In this document: in pieces, positions 25,285 through 38,588 of the stretch | How positions within the stretch are numbered: the first letter of the stretch is position 1 | Layout of the letters: every line of letters starts with the position of its first letter | From: Hymenolepis diminuta | Lineage: Eukaryota; Platyhelminthes; Cestoda; Cyclophyllidea; Hymenolepididae | DNA: 64,000 bases | Reading direction: 5' to 3' | NCBI GenBank assembly: GCA_900708905.1 | Contig: CAADRB010000019.1 | Span: 337,221 to 401,220 of the forward strand | The notes under the pieces: model-generated | What the model was told of the DNA's origin: nothing | What the model saw: the letters and a program-made list of their open reading frames with translations, nothing else | The model's database searches: none | Translations under genes and position numbers: made by a program

Positions 25285-28200
25285 GTCGAGATGAGTACAG
25301 ATTTATTAGAGTCAGAAGGCCACCATATCTATATCTTGAAAATATTTTCTAAATTTCAATACTCACTTTAATTCGCAAAAAAGTAAAATGAAATCCAATC
25401 CTTTTAAAGTAGTGAAAGTCCCAAATTAATTATAAATCAACCCAAAAATCAAATATCCAATAATCCGATGTGTCATTAATCGTATTTGAAGTGGTATATC
25501 GAATCGAAAAGACTTATATTCTGCCTTAAATCTCGGATACAGTATGTCCTAGAAACGCCCCTTTTATTATATCTTAAATCTACGTAAGATGAGCACCCCC
25601 CTCCCCTCCCCAACCTAAAAAAGACAGTCCAACTTGTACCTAAATTGAATGGACGGATTCAGGTACTCTCAGATCTTTTGACCTTATGACTGGCAATTTA
25701 GTAATTTTTGTGATGGGTTCTAGCCCATCCCAATATTTACGGTTAGTAGCCTAGTACCCTGGGCGTTCTAGAGTCAGTAGAAAGCTCTGGTCTTGTGCCG
25801 CGGCATTCATCCTTCAATGCCTATTATCTAATAACATTAAATTAGCAACTTTAGATAATATAATTTAAATAATATGATTTTGGCGACATTGTACAGTCAA
25901 ATAAAAGTAGCGAATTTAAAAAAGCCTTCGTCAAAAATAAACATTTGGATGATCATTATTTTCTATAATGTCTCTGGGTTTAATCATATATTTATTAATA
26001 TATAAATACGTTCGGCAGATATTTTTGAGTAATTAATACCGGTCAGTGTTTGAGCCATTTAATAGCTCGTCAAGCTAATGGTTTACTAAGAAGTATTAAG
26101 AAATTTCGCAACAATGATTACTGCTTATTTTCTACGTGCCCACTTACCCATTTAAAAGAAATGAAGTTGACAAATCTCTTAATGTTTTGTTTGTCAAAAT
26201 ATCAAAAAATTTCCCCCTTCGGCATCTTTTAGATGAAATAACTATTTCTGCGTTGGCAAAATAAATTATCTGAATTGCCAGAAAAGGTATAGTTGAATAG
26301 AAGAGATTTTCATCATCAAAGAAGAAGGACGCAGGTGGATCATGGTTTACTGATTTACAGCAATTAAAACTGATGGCCAGGTATTAATGAGCCAGAGAAT
26401 GTGAGCCAGTAGTAATCGAAGCAATAAGCAGTGGTGTGTAAAGTGACGGGTAGAGTTGGGTCAGAAGTGGAGTGTAACAATTTGCCTCGTTCAGCTGGGT
26501 TGCAAAAAGCTATACGTCGGTTGACCAGAGAGCATCCACTTACATATTTTCAGAAGCCGTTCTAATTACCCACTGATTATAGTAATCAATCACATTTAGG
26601 TCGGGAAATAACATGACATCATTCCTTAAGCTGACCATTCAGAGACTAGTTGTAATATCAACGACAAGAAGTTAAGAAGACGGGTCAATTAAAATTGTTT
26701 CTGAATTAGTTGAGAAGTGAAGAGAATCTAGTTTGGTAAGATCGATTAAATGATAGTCCAGAAGTTAAGTTCAGCTAACTCAGCAAGGTGACAGCATCGG
26801 TTCAATCTTGATCAGGTCTTAAGAACGACAGAGGACCCTTAATTTTGGAACCAGATATCAAAGTCAGGCTGACTTATATTGGGAAAAATTTAGAAACTGT
26901 TTTAAAATTGAAATTAATGATTCATGAGACGAATAAGGAAAATTTAAGGGAAAGTTATTTAAAAGCCGTAACGGTGACACTCTGAATTAGTTCAAGTTTT
27001 AGTTGATCTACTCAGGCCTTCGTAGCAGTTGTTGAAAGGGTGGTGGGAAAATCGGAAGGGCTGGATTTGGGAAAACACGGGATAGAAAGGGGTTATGAAA
27101 GCAAGTTTTTTACTGTTAAGTGGAAAATCCAAGTATGGTGTTGATCAAGTGCTGTATACAGTTCATTCTAGGTGTGCTGAGGCAAATGCTATTTGTCCGG
27201 TATTTAGGTCTGCAACGATGAAATCATCCAAAGTAGCAACATTCCGCCCATTAAAGAGTGTACTGCACATTTTTAAACAGTAAAAACAAACCAACGGTTG
27301 TTCCAGATACAAAAAATTATTATTTGAATAAGTAACATCCTGACAGGCATTAAGTTCCATTTTCCTTCAAGTTTTGTGGACCATTTTCATGTTACTTTTC
27401 AGCATTTATTAGATTAAATGAAAAGACTCCTTCCAAATGTTAGAATATTTACAATACTCATTGAAAATCTGCATGGACTGCTTGTAGTAGATTTGGTATA
27501 ATTTCTTAGTACAAGGTAATATTGACACATGATAGCAGATTTTCATGTAAAAATTGGATGGAAATAGATGGAAAAAGAAATAAGAATACTCTTAGAATAC
27601 GACGTCAGAAAGCTTTCATATACAATTTTTGCAGAATAAAATGATGCCACTTTTGTTTCATTCAAAGAAAAAAGTAGGATCATTTTCAGTTATATGATGA
27701 TTTGTATCATTGTTTAATATTAAATCTTACATGTCCTTAATTTGAGACTAGTCCTTACAAAGATCTAAAGGTTTAGAAATTTCATGCTGTATTGTCGCTT
27801 TTACATCGGCATTCTTTTCAAAATAATGCCCAAATAAATCGTTTATACCGCAGAAAGGTAAAAATTTGCAATTAATATAGCTGCATTAATGCAAAAAATC
27901 ATGAAAATTATTGCAGCGTCCAGTGCTGAAAAACAACTTAGAACTGATTATTTGATGCAAGGTGCGCTAAAACCTTACATTACTCTTGCAGAAATTATTT
28001 GAAGTGGTCTTTTTATTTATCTCAACACTGTCATGTTAAGACTATGAGATGCTGGATATCACGTAGGATCACTTTGTCTTCTCGATCATTGGTAGGAAAA
28101 AAATAATTTGAATGATGAGACCGACTGTAATGATCAAAAAACCAGTCATTAAACATTGATCATCGCGAACAAGAAATCGCTCCAATTCAAGGGACGAAGC

Positions 28201-31200
28201 ATGAAGTCTGAATTTTGGTACGTGGTCAATCCAGTAAGCTAACATTGAGCACTCCGAATCCAATAATCAAATGAAGTATGACTGATTGATACTCCGACTT
28301 TACTCTCAAAGGATTTACTCTCAGCGGTCCCTTACTCTTTGTCATTTATTGGACTACTTTAATCAATTTGAGTTGGGCTCCCAAGGTGAAAAGTGTCATC
28401 TTTTGTATTACCATGTATAGTAATAAAATTTTGGAATTGGACCCTTTTAATTCTAAAGTGAATATTGAGGATATTCCATAATGATTCATGCATATTTTTT
28501 ATTATAAAGTGTAACCTTAAAGAAAGGGTACAATAAAGCACAAACGGTAACAAGTAATAGACAACGGAAACCTTTATGGAATAATTTGAGCTGAAATAAG
28601 ATCTGCGCGTCCAGTTTCAACGTGTGAATAAAGAAAAATTATAAATGCTTCCGATACGAAATTATTGTAATAAGAAAATGATCTGCAGGTTAATTCAGTG
28701 GAATTGTAATAGAATGCCCACAAATATACAAATTAGCAGTCAAATGCAAAACATAATCATTGCGAAAATCTTCTATCCTCGTGATGTTTAGGTATCAATA
28801 TTTGTCAAAAACAATGGCAAGAACGAGTTAGTTCGTCGTTTTGCGCAAATGCACTTGCAACTTGTTTTTTGGAAAAATCATCTCCCTTTGCCAGAATTGG
28901 AAAAAATTTGTGGGCGTTATTTATCAGAAACACATATTTTAAAATTTTAAAATGTTTAATTTTTAAAAGTTACGAAATGAAAAAAATTTTTAGGCTACTT
29001 AATGGTTTACAATTGTGCAGTTCCTCTAGCTGTGTGCTTTGAATTAGTATTGGCGACCGAGGAGAGGGAAAGTTGTTAAGCACAACCATTGAATTATATT
29101 AATTTCCCATATTCCAATGAGGAAATAAAGTTTCACTATTCTCCTAATTATTTCATTTCTGAGGATTTTCAATCGGCTTATGATAATCATTTTAATGCAC
29201 TTAAAAATCATATCAAAATGGACGGTTTTGTCTGCAGAAAAGACACATAGACATTTATTTAAAAGAAGAATATTATAGCAATTCATAATAAATATAGTGC
29301 CTATTACAAAAGCATCTTACAACTTTCAAAGGGGTAAAATGTACAGTTCATTTAAAAGTCGAATTTAACCACAATCTCTATTTTGCAACCTGCAATAAAT
29401 TCCAAAAAGCCATATACCTCGAGCAGAATTTCCATTTACGGAATAATATCCAAGTCATTTGTTAAAAATTATTTCATGACGAATTCACGGTAAAAAGTGA
29501 AAGCTATGCAATTCAATATAATGATAGATTATCCCAGGCGTAGTTTTTTAAATTTGCAATCTGAACTTTTAGCAAAACTTTTATCTCTCTCTCAGCAATT
29601 TCAAAATGAAAACTTAGTTGCTCACAACCTGAAGTGAGGTTTTGTCTAAAATTTGATGCTTTAGTTCATTTATATTCATTCAGAGCAAAAATTATTTCTT
29701 CATGAGTAGATAAATATCACGGATATTGGTTTCCCTTGCTATATTAAAAATTTATGCGCAATTTTACTCCCTTCATAGCTTAGTGAATTACAGGAACTCA
29801 CCTACTGAATTCTATTTACCCTAAAAATATGTGAATGGCTTTTATATGGGGAAAAAAATATTTGTCACTGAAAATTTATTTTTTAGCTATCGTAATGAAA
29901 ACGACTGACTGAATTGGTTGGTACTTAAGTGAATGCAGGCCTTCAATAGGGGAAAATTGATTTAATCTGAGTCAAAAAATCAAATTAGCCCTAATAACGT
30001 TGCACCTCTATTGAAAAAACAAGAATTATTCTGCATACTACAGATTATAATTTTTAGGACCATTTAAGGTAAAATATCATTTATGAATCGAAAATTTGTC
30101 CCTAAGCTTGCTAAACGTTACCCTTAACTAATTCAGCAGTTTCATCTGATATCACATTTCATCGATGAGTTTATCGACTAAGATTTAATTCCTTACCATA
30201 GGACGTGTTCATAGAGGTATATGGATTTAATTTACGTGCCAGTCGAAAAAAGTTCCTAAAATATGGAAAAATTTGAAAATGTTTTTCTAATTTTTATTCA
30301 ATTTTATTGAAGGTCCAAATTTCTTGGTGTCTGTACCTATAATACTATAATTTGATTTATGTTTTACGTTACGCTTAATAGCTGATTTTATATAATTTTC
30401 AGAATTCACCAAACACTTATGACTTTGTCTCAGGTGGTAACTCATAATCTATATTAAGTATGAATCATGATAAATGTTTGTTTTAATTACGCTAATGTAA
30501 CTCCCGAGTGTAATGCACAAAAGCTATTATATGCATCGTTCTGCTGGGTTATCATTTTATAAATCGACCGTCTCTCTATCCTCTCTTTTTCCACTGCCAT
30601 CGTCCAATACACCACTGGTCCACCCCAACTCCATTCCTTCTGATTTAGAAAAGATTGAGTATATTCCGTTAGTCTTTAAGATCACTGGATCATAGAGTGA
30701 ACATTTGAAAGCCTAACTCAGTCAGTAGTCTTAGTTAGGATTAACACAACTTTGTTGGCGAGTACACTTTCACTTGGACATAGTTCTACCTCCTAATTTC
30801 AAAAATTATAAATTAGTGTATAAAAAATAAAAACAAGCTCGTCTTTAAATCAAAAATCTAAATTGAGGGAATGCAAAATGGCGTTTAAAATAATTGCTGA
30901 CGAGAATGCCCACTTTGTTCATTAATGAATTAGATCAATCTAGTCTCTCTTTTAAACTAATTCAGAAGTCAAATTGGCATTCAGAAACGGTTTAAATGCT
31001 CGTGGTAGAGATATTTTGTTTATAATAAAAATAGTGATTCATCCAGTCACCTTTCATTTCAGTTGGTTACTTGAACATTCAAGGTACCTGCTAGCTGTTG
31101 GTCATCCCCAATCTTATTTCTTGGCTAGAAGAAGTCTAATCGTTAGACTAACAGAATTAATTCAGTTAGTTCAGTTAGGTTACTTTGTAACAACAAATAT

Positions 31201-34200
31201 CTATCTATTAATAATTTATAAAGCCAATACGCATTATTAATATTCGGACAAATTGATTCATGGCATCATAACTGGAAGAAAAGGTAGAGAGGAAGAGATT
31301 TGGTCAATGTCAAAATTTTGACTTCTGTACTTTTCCCATAATAATTAAAATTGATTATCAAAACCGAAAAATACATAAATATCGAAACATTATTTAAACT
31401 CTTACGTTGAAGGAACTGTTTTTTTTCACAAACACATAAAGGAATCAGATGAGTGAAACTTGTTTTCATTTACTTTTACAAGAGGTAATGACATTAAGAT
31501 TTTAAGGGAGGTAATTTTTTGCTGTTAATATGTATTTTTACGAGAATGATAATCCACTAAACTTTCACTGGTTTGCAGTAATAGGGTTATTATTTTTTTA
31601 AATGAAGAAATTGAAGAATATACTCTCCAAACATATCAATAACTAATTTAAAATAGAATTTTCGTAAGGTGGAAGCCATTGACCGCTACTTGGGAATCTG
31701 AATTTATGTATTTAGATGACCTATTCACGATCCCAGCTACTACCAGTCGGCAGAGTCTTATTGCCATGCATACTTTGGTAATTAAATCGAAATCTTAGGA
31801 AGACTTAAGCCACTATTTTATAAAAATTTCTCCACTTCAGTTTTCATTTATTTTTCCCAAACGTCCAGTAATATGGCTCATTTTCTTTATCTGTCATTTT
31901 CTAACTTATATCCTAAAAAGGTGTCGGTTTCTCTCAGAAACGTGTCCAATGCCTGTGCCTTGTTATCCACAACAAAGATGCCCGATTGCTATCTCAACGC
32001 TTATCTTCAACTTCAACCGACGAACTCCTATGGCAAATCCTTCGGTCAACTACTTTTAAATTGCATCTCCTCCTACCGTATTCTTTCTATGATACCTCAC
32101 CTATCTTCTGCATTTACAATCTTCATTCATCCTTCTGTACTTCTATTACTTTTTCACCAAAGTACTATCATTAGTAAGTCTTTGCACTTTTTCTTATAAT
32201 TCTGCATCTACTTAACCACTGGTCCTGTCTAGCAAAAATGTATATTTGGAAAAGGCTCAAATATAGGTTGCAATGGGATCAACGGGTGATTATTAGTATA
32301 AACGAGTATGGTGATCGTTAAAATATTGAATTTTCTTGAAGGAAAGACGTTCTGCTTGCCTGTTTTTAGCTTAAATATTCTGAATTTAAATGATTACTAT
32401 TATGCCACAAGCAAAATTTAAATTTTGTTTCACAGAACAGCTTTATCCAGATTCATAATTGGACACTGGGCTGTATTAGTTTCGAGATATTTTGACGTCT
32501 GATTTACAGATTTATCGGTTCTATGAGATAATTACAATACAATGATGAAAATTTTGAGTTATTTTGGGAGATGTATTCTTCGACTTTGAAATACGTCTTT
32601 AATTTGATCCGAAGATAAGAATATATAAGAAGGAAGGGAAAATAGCAGCTAATCAAAAAGTTATCAAATTTACTGTTTCAGGGGAACACTTATTTCCTCC
32701 TTAGAATATATCTGTGCCTCGAATTTCTGTAATCTAATAATATTAATTAAAGAATCAGTTGTGTTTCTCTTAACGCAAAAAGCCACATATTCATCAAAAC
32801 TTTGCTTCAAAGCGAAGGAATTTAGAATCTTAAGAAACGCTCGTTCACGTTGTTCTTCTATAAATAGCCACATAATTCTGATAAACATATTTTCCTAATT
32901 TAGAACGTGGTCTAAAATCACAATATGGCTTTGAATCGATCGATGCACTGTCTTTTGGCATCAGATGATTTTTCCACCCTCGCATGAAGGACTTTGGACG
33001 CTGTACTGATGAAACAATATAAATCATTTTTTAAGGACGTAAATTTCGCGATAAATTTGGACTGTTTATTTCCACTATATCTGTAAACAAACTTCTAAAT
33101 CGAAATATTTAAGTTGATGAAAACGTGAAACCTGAAATAATTTCCTTTAGTCGAACGAAATGAAAAACAAAAAGTTCAAAGTAATTTTACATTTGCATCT
33201 GCAAAAACTACATTTAAATACTGATAGAAAAGCAGTAGTTTCTGCAGTTTTATGTAAACGTACTATCTCTGAAGAAACTGTTCTTACGATCCTTCAAAAA
33301 GGTGCAAATTATTTGATCTTAAATGATCGCATATTATTATTATTATTAAAAAACAAGCGCATAATGCAAATATTTAATGACAGAAACATATTGATTAAGA
33401 TTTTATTGTAGTTTGATAGTAAAAAATGGACTTATTTACACAGTAGGTAAAAGTGCGACAATCATCGTTAGGTAGCAATGAATAACTCGACTTTTAAAGT
33501 TAATTCTACATATTTAAGTTCAAAATTTTCTGAAAACAATAATTATTGAACTCTTTTATTTATTTATGTAGGTATTATATTCAGTAGGCCTTTTCATTTT
33601 CGACAAACAAAATCGCTATTAACAGAATCTTTCAAATCATATCCTGTCATGGATTAACAAAAGCAATCTTTGTCCACCAATTTTCTTCTGCCTATTTTAT
33701 TGACTTTGAATTTAATACTATAATTGACCATAGTGTCAGAATCCTTTTATTTTATCGTTGATCTAAATCTAACAGTTGGGAACAGTAACTCCTTTATGAC
33801 GCAAAAGGAATACTTTCTAAGGGAAGATGTTCCAGTTATTTTGCTTTTTAGATACTTTTCAAGGTCACATTCAGCCCTATCCTATCCCAGCCCATCTGAA
33901 ATGCGGACGAGGTGGAAATTCAGAAAAATCCTCCTGCTTTTCATCATTGCTTGGTGAGACGACATAATTTGAGGAGCAGATATCTGTTGTCCAACCTGGT
34001 GTGCAATATTGTTCAACCGAAAACGTGCTTTTAAGAGATCCACCCGTCTACAATCATACCTTCTAATACTTTTAAGTCTTGAAATTGGCAGTGAATAGAG
34101 AAAGGAAATTTCAGGGCTTGAGGTTTAATCCTTATTGTTTACATATATTCTTCCACATATTTGAAAAATAACTGATGAAAGACAAATGACTGATGGATGA

Positions 34201-36825
34201 TCAACACTGAATAACCACTTAAATAGTGTCTTAATATTAATAAATCTGTCTTTTACTAAGACGTCAAAAGCACACAAGTAATATATTGATGCTCATCGAT
34301 GCACACCAGGTGAATGGAGTGACCTGATAATAAATATTTATCTGAAAATGGACAACAGAATGTAGGCTTTGCGTTGGTAGGGCCCAGAAATATTAGGAAA
34401 CTACTCAATTTGAGTTATTTCAAACACTTTTTAAATGAGCTATGGGCTGTAATAGTCAGAGTGAAAATAGAGTTATATAGGAGTATATGTGGTAAGATAA
34501 ATGCGAGGCTTATAACAGTAATAGTTAGGGATGAGAAACCTTTTTCCCTAATTATTTTCCGCCGATATCAAATTAATTTAAACAGGTGGCATTTTAACTG
34601 CATTATCCCTTGTAAGAATTGTAAATATTCGTAATTGAAGCATTTCAGTTCAATAGAGTGAAATATTCGTTCGTTTACCCCTATTGTTTATATTTCGATC
34701 ATATGCTTAACATCTTTACGTCCTTCACTCAAAATAATAACCACTAAAGGCCTCCTAAACATTCAATAATTGGCATTTTTTGAACGAAGAATCGTGCGAG
34801 TTGACGCCATTATTTGCTGATTTATCCTCTATTTAAATGGCGCAACTTTATTCTGCGCACAATATTCCTAATCATGCCTATCTCCTCAGAGATATTTTTG
34901 GGTGATTAAATTAGATCGCAGTTTAATTATAAGGCAGGCGAAGATCTATCCAACCAACATTCATTAATTTAGAAGAAAATATACTCGTTCTAGGAGTTAT
35001 CATCTTAATTAAGTTACTAAAATGAATCCAATAAGATTAATTGAACATTAAAAAATCTATATATTTGGAATGACAACGAATATTTAAACCTGCATGAATA
35101 ACTCTAAATAATGTCAAAAGCGTAGTCTTTGGATTTTTCTCTTCCTCACTACTCAGATCGGGAGAAAGTTAGCAGTTATTTGAAATCCCTTCCGACTGGC
35201 ATTATAAATACTCTGGAATTTTATGCCAATCGTCGGAACTCAGACAGTTGAAGTTTTCATGGTCTTTACGTAACTGATCCCTGCTAGAGTGAAAAAAATC
35301 TTCTAAATACTTTTTGCTTTCTATAATTATTTCCCTTCTATAAGCTGAATAAAAATTCCTTTCGATAGACGAAAATTACTTTTCCTCTTCTTCGTTATAA
35401 TGGGGGAATCCACAAAAATTTTTCACAAAATCAATTACTCAATCAAAGAAGACATCGCGTTTAATAGATAAAGTATTTTTGAAAGCACATATATACTAGT
35501 AAACAGATGTTCGCAATTAACAAAAGAAAATTAATTTTTTAGTTGCCTTACTTTTCTTCCCAAAGTAAATATCAGATGACAATTCGCACTTTCTGCTAAA
35601 ATAAATAAATTAATATGGATATTCACGTGAATATGAACAAAATACCAACAGAATGAGAGAAAAACATCCATGAAATCTCGATTTGAAATGGTTCAATTCG
35701 CAGAACGAAATGCGGATTATCAATTCAATATTGTAAGCAAAATTAATTAAACAAAGGACACTCTAAAATTTATAATTTCTTTTTATGACGGCTTAATGGT
35801 AACGAACTCTGCAATGATAAATTCAATATCTCGTGCGTCTGCAAATTCGTATTTATCTTATAAATAAATGTAAAAATGCTCAGCTGCAACCCCGTTTGAT
35901 GGATTTGGAATTAAGATGTGAATTATAGGGAGAAATAGATGGTTTACAAAGTTTTCTTTAAAATTTGTATGAATTTGGTCATTAAAATAATTTTAAAAGA
36001 GCGGAATACAAGCAAAAATAATATTTTGCTGTTTTTGTTATTTTTTCGCATAAAATTTATTGATAATTTTATTTCTGCCATATTAGGATTGTAAGCTGCT
36101 GAAAGTCATAAAATATAAGTGGCAAGACTAACCATCATGACTAAAAGGATCGGTCAGCAAGTGCTAGACACCGTGAAAAAGCATTTGCTCCAACCCAGGG
36201 AACTATATATGAAATTTGAATTTTGAAAAGTGAAACAACTATTCGGTAAATATTGTACAGCTCGAATCAAAGTGTAAAAGTAGAGAGACTCTGATTTCTT
36301 AAAGTTGCTCGTAGGATCTGTTTCATCTCCTTCACTTTATCATTCATTGAACTTACTGTAAAGCGATTTTGTTGGTCATGCACCAGAAAAATTTTAACTT
36401 TTTACTGTGTTACTGTGAATAATAATAACAATAATAGAGAGTACACAAATGAAATTTCACCTATCTATCGTCGTTAAATAACGTTTACCTAAGATAACAT
36501 GTATTTCTAAAATGAGTTTATTGTCGAAGAGAATTTTTAGTGCTAACGTTCAGATCTAAGTTTCGCCTAAAATCGAGTATTTTGAATGTCATAAAAATGT
36601 TTATCGTCTTTTTCCTTTTCCTTTCAGAGATCTTTTTAAGGGAAAAAACAAACTTACCTGGGAAATTGGTGATTTTTAGTAGAAAAAGGAGGCCCAAATG
36701 AGTCTATTTTAATGACTATGATATTTAGCAAGAAGAAAGTAGTCATGGGTGCAATATCCGTAAATACCACAACAGATTTCCTGACTTCACAAAATTGCAT
36801 TTTGGTTTATTTATTATTTTTAATG

Positions 36826-37061
36826 TGTCGATGGCATATTAATCACCGTATATGTTTTCCATGTCAGGAATCACAGGTTTGATTACCACTAGTCCACAAC
36901 CGGTGATAGGAATGGCCAACCGCACTGTCCAAGTCTGGCTAATGTAAAGGGTGGTAGAAGTCGTGTCCCCTCTTAGGGAAGCTCCATAATATCACTCACT
37001 ACCCATGATGACCGTTGGGGAGCGCTTCCGTTATGGGCTTGGGAATTATTATTATTATTTT
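36826..37061 (+). mobile_element. tRNA-derived SINE, copy 4 (with ATT-repeat tail)
   Basis: A diverged head (TGGCATATTAATCACC, CATGTCAGGAATCACAGGTTTGATTACC) is followed by body segments AATGGCCAACCGCACTG, GTCTGGCTAATG and CACTCACTACCC. It ends GGGCTTGGGAATTATTATTATTATT. This copy shows the 3' tail of the family most clearly. It lies in the intergenic region. Confidence 0.75.
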
Positions 37062-38572
37062 ACTGCCAAAAGTGCAAATGTACATGATCCTTTGTATTTT
37101 GTGTACTGTTGCAAAATAAAGATGAAGTCAAATTCTTGAATTTTGACTAACATTGCCAAAATCCTATCAAATCACTTTTGCATATGAAAAAAGGGGAAAA
37201 TGGAAAACTTGATTCCAGATATCTAACTTTATAGTTTGGAATCTTGTAGAATTTTAGGCCTTTTTAGATGGTACTCCATAAACTCTGCATGGCAAGCATT
37301 AGCTTATATATGATTGACGATGCGTAACTATTTACGGTTAGTTAGTAAAAAATACAATGATTTACTAAATTTCATCAAGAAGAAAAATACGATAGTTTTA
37401 TTATGAGTTTTTAAAAAAGATCTCATACTTTGTGATAAGATTTGAAGTCCATAATGGGCAAAACCACGTATAATAAATGCAATATCACAAGTAGAATATA
37501 CCATATAACATTGATTAGAACAATCAGTCAGTCATTAGATCAAACATTCATTTTAGTGAAGAAAGAGCAGAATGGCTATCACGCGTGAATTTGACTCCAT
37601 GATTTTAAATCCACGTACACAAATTTTCTTATATTTGATGATAAAATGAAAGACATACAGTTAGAAATGTCAGCTTAACTTCCAAACGCAAAGATGATGA
37701 AAATTAAACATGAATTATGCTCATTTTAGCCCAAAAAGAGTGGAAAAAAGGCCACAAATTTTGTCTTGGGATGAATAATTCCCACAGGTAATCTTTAAAT
37801 CGCCCATCATCCTTAACAATATTCGGACATACATCACTCCTGACAGCTGGACAGTTACTTGGGGCGCTATTATCGGTCTAGGTGTTTTGATCTACAACTT
37901 CAGTTATATAAAGACAACTTTTTTTCGTGTTTCGTCATTTTTTAGTTAATCAAGTGTCTTAGATTAAGTACACTCCTGCCTGTCTGCTTCAGGTACAGCT
38001 GGACAATAACTAGCGGCTAAATTGATCATAGAGGCAGAAGCGTCCCGTCAATACTGCAGTGTAGAAGGGCCTTACTTCACAGAAACGAGCTAGTGAGTTC
38101 ATACTTTAAAGTACATCTATTTTATCTTTAATTTAAAATTTAGATACAGGTGTCTCAATCGACCCACCTACCTAACAATTTTACCGTTTTACAGTATAAT
38201 TAAATTTCTAGTAGCAAAGTTCGCTAGTGGTATTATATATATTTTGATGTTCCTAATTTGTACTTCAGAAATTTCTAAGTCAAGTTTTCTTCTTTCAATA
38301 TAACACGTTTGGACAACATTGCTTAATTGCTGATTCATCACAAATAAACACTTGAGCAAGCTGGAAGCAAAGTATAATTTTGTTCTCGGGAGGCAGACTT
38401 GAAAACATTTATCTTTGACTTTTGACAACATTAAAATCATTTATATTTAGATATTAATTCTCCTAAGATTTCAATATGGAATACAAAATTTGTCTATTTT
38501 TTTGATATTTAGATGTGTGGTCACGTTCATATGCGGATCCAACCATAATTCTTTAATAGTATATTTACAAAG

Positions 38573-38588
38573 CACAATATATATTGTG
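38573..38588. repeat. 16-bp palindrome
   Basis: CACAATATATATTGTG is self-complementary. AT-rich palindromes of this length are not rare in such DNA; no neighbouring feature gives it a role. Confidence 0.5.

Larger units (their letters stand above)
20731..36825. other. Intergenic DNA, no gene seen
   Basis: About 16 kb of AT-rich sequence after the convertase poly(A) site. Apart from the short coding-like patch at 25150 and small hairpins I see no exon with convincing coding content, no RNA gene and no intact transposon. Open frames of 60-108 codons occur on both strands but overlap each other and have no recognisable motifs. Confidence 0.6.

Noticed and set aside
25595..25618. C-rich run as a minus-strand G-quadruplex
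   Set aside because: Only three runs of four or more C are present; the fourth is too short.
27163..27360. 65-codon minus-strand frame with protein-like composition
   Set aside because: No family recognised and an overlapping plus-strand frame of similar length exists; not enough to call an exon.
31873..32199. 108-codon hydrophobic open frame
   Set aside because: Pyrimidine-rich DNA gives long Leu/Ser/Phe-rich frames by composition alone. The 99-codon frame at 50996-51295 is rejected for the same reason.
33160..33411. 83-codon Lys/Leu/Ile-rich frame
   Set aside because: Composition typical of AT-rich noncoding DNA; no motif.
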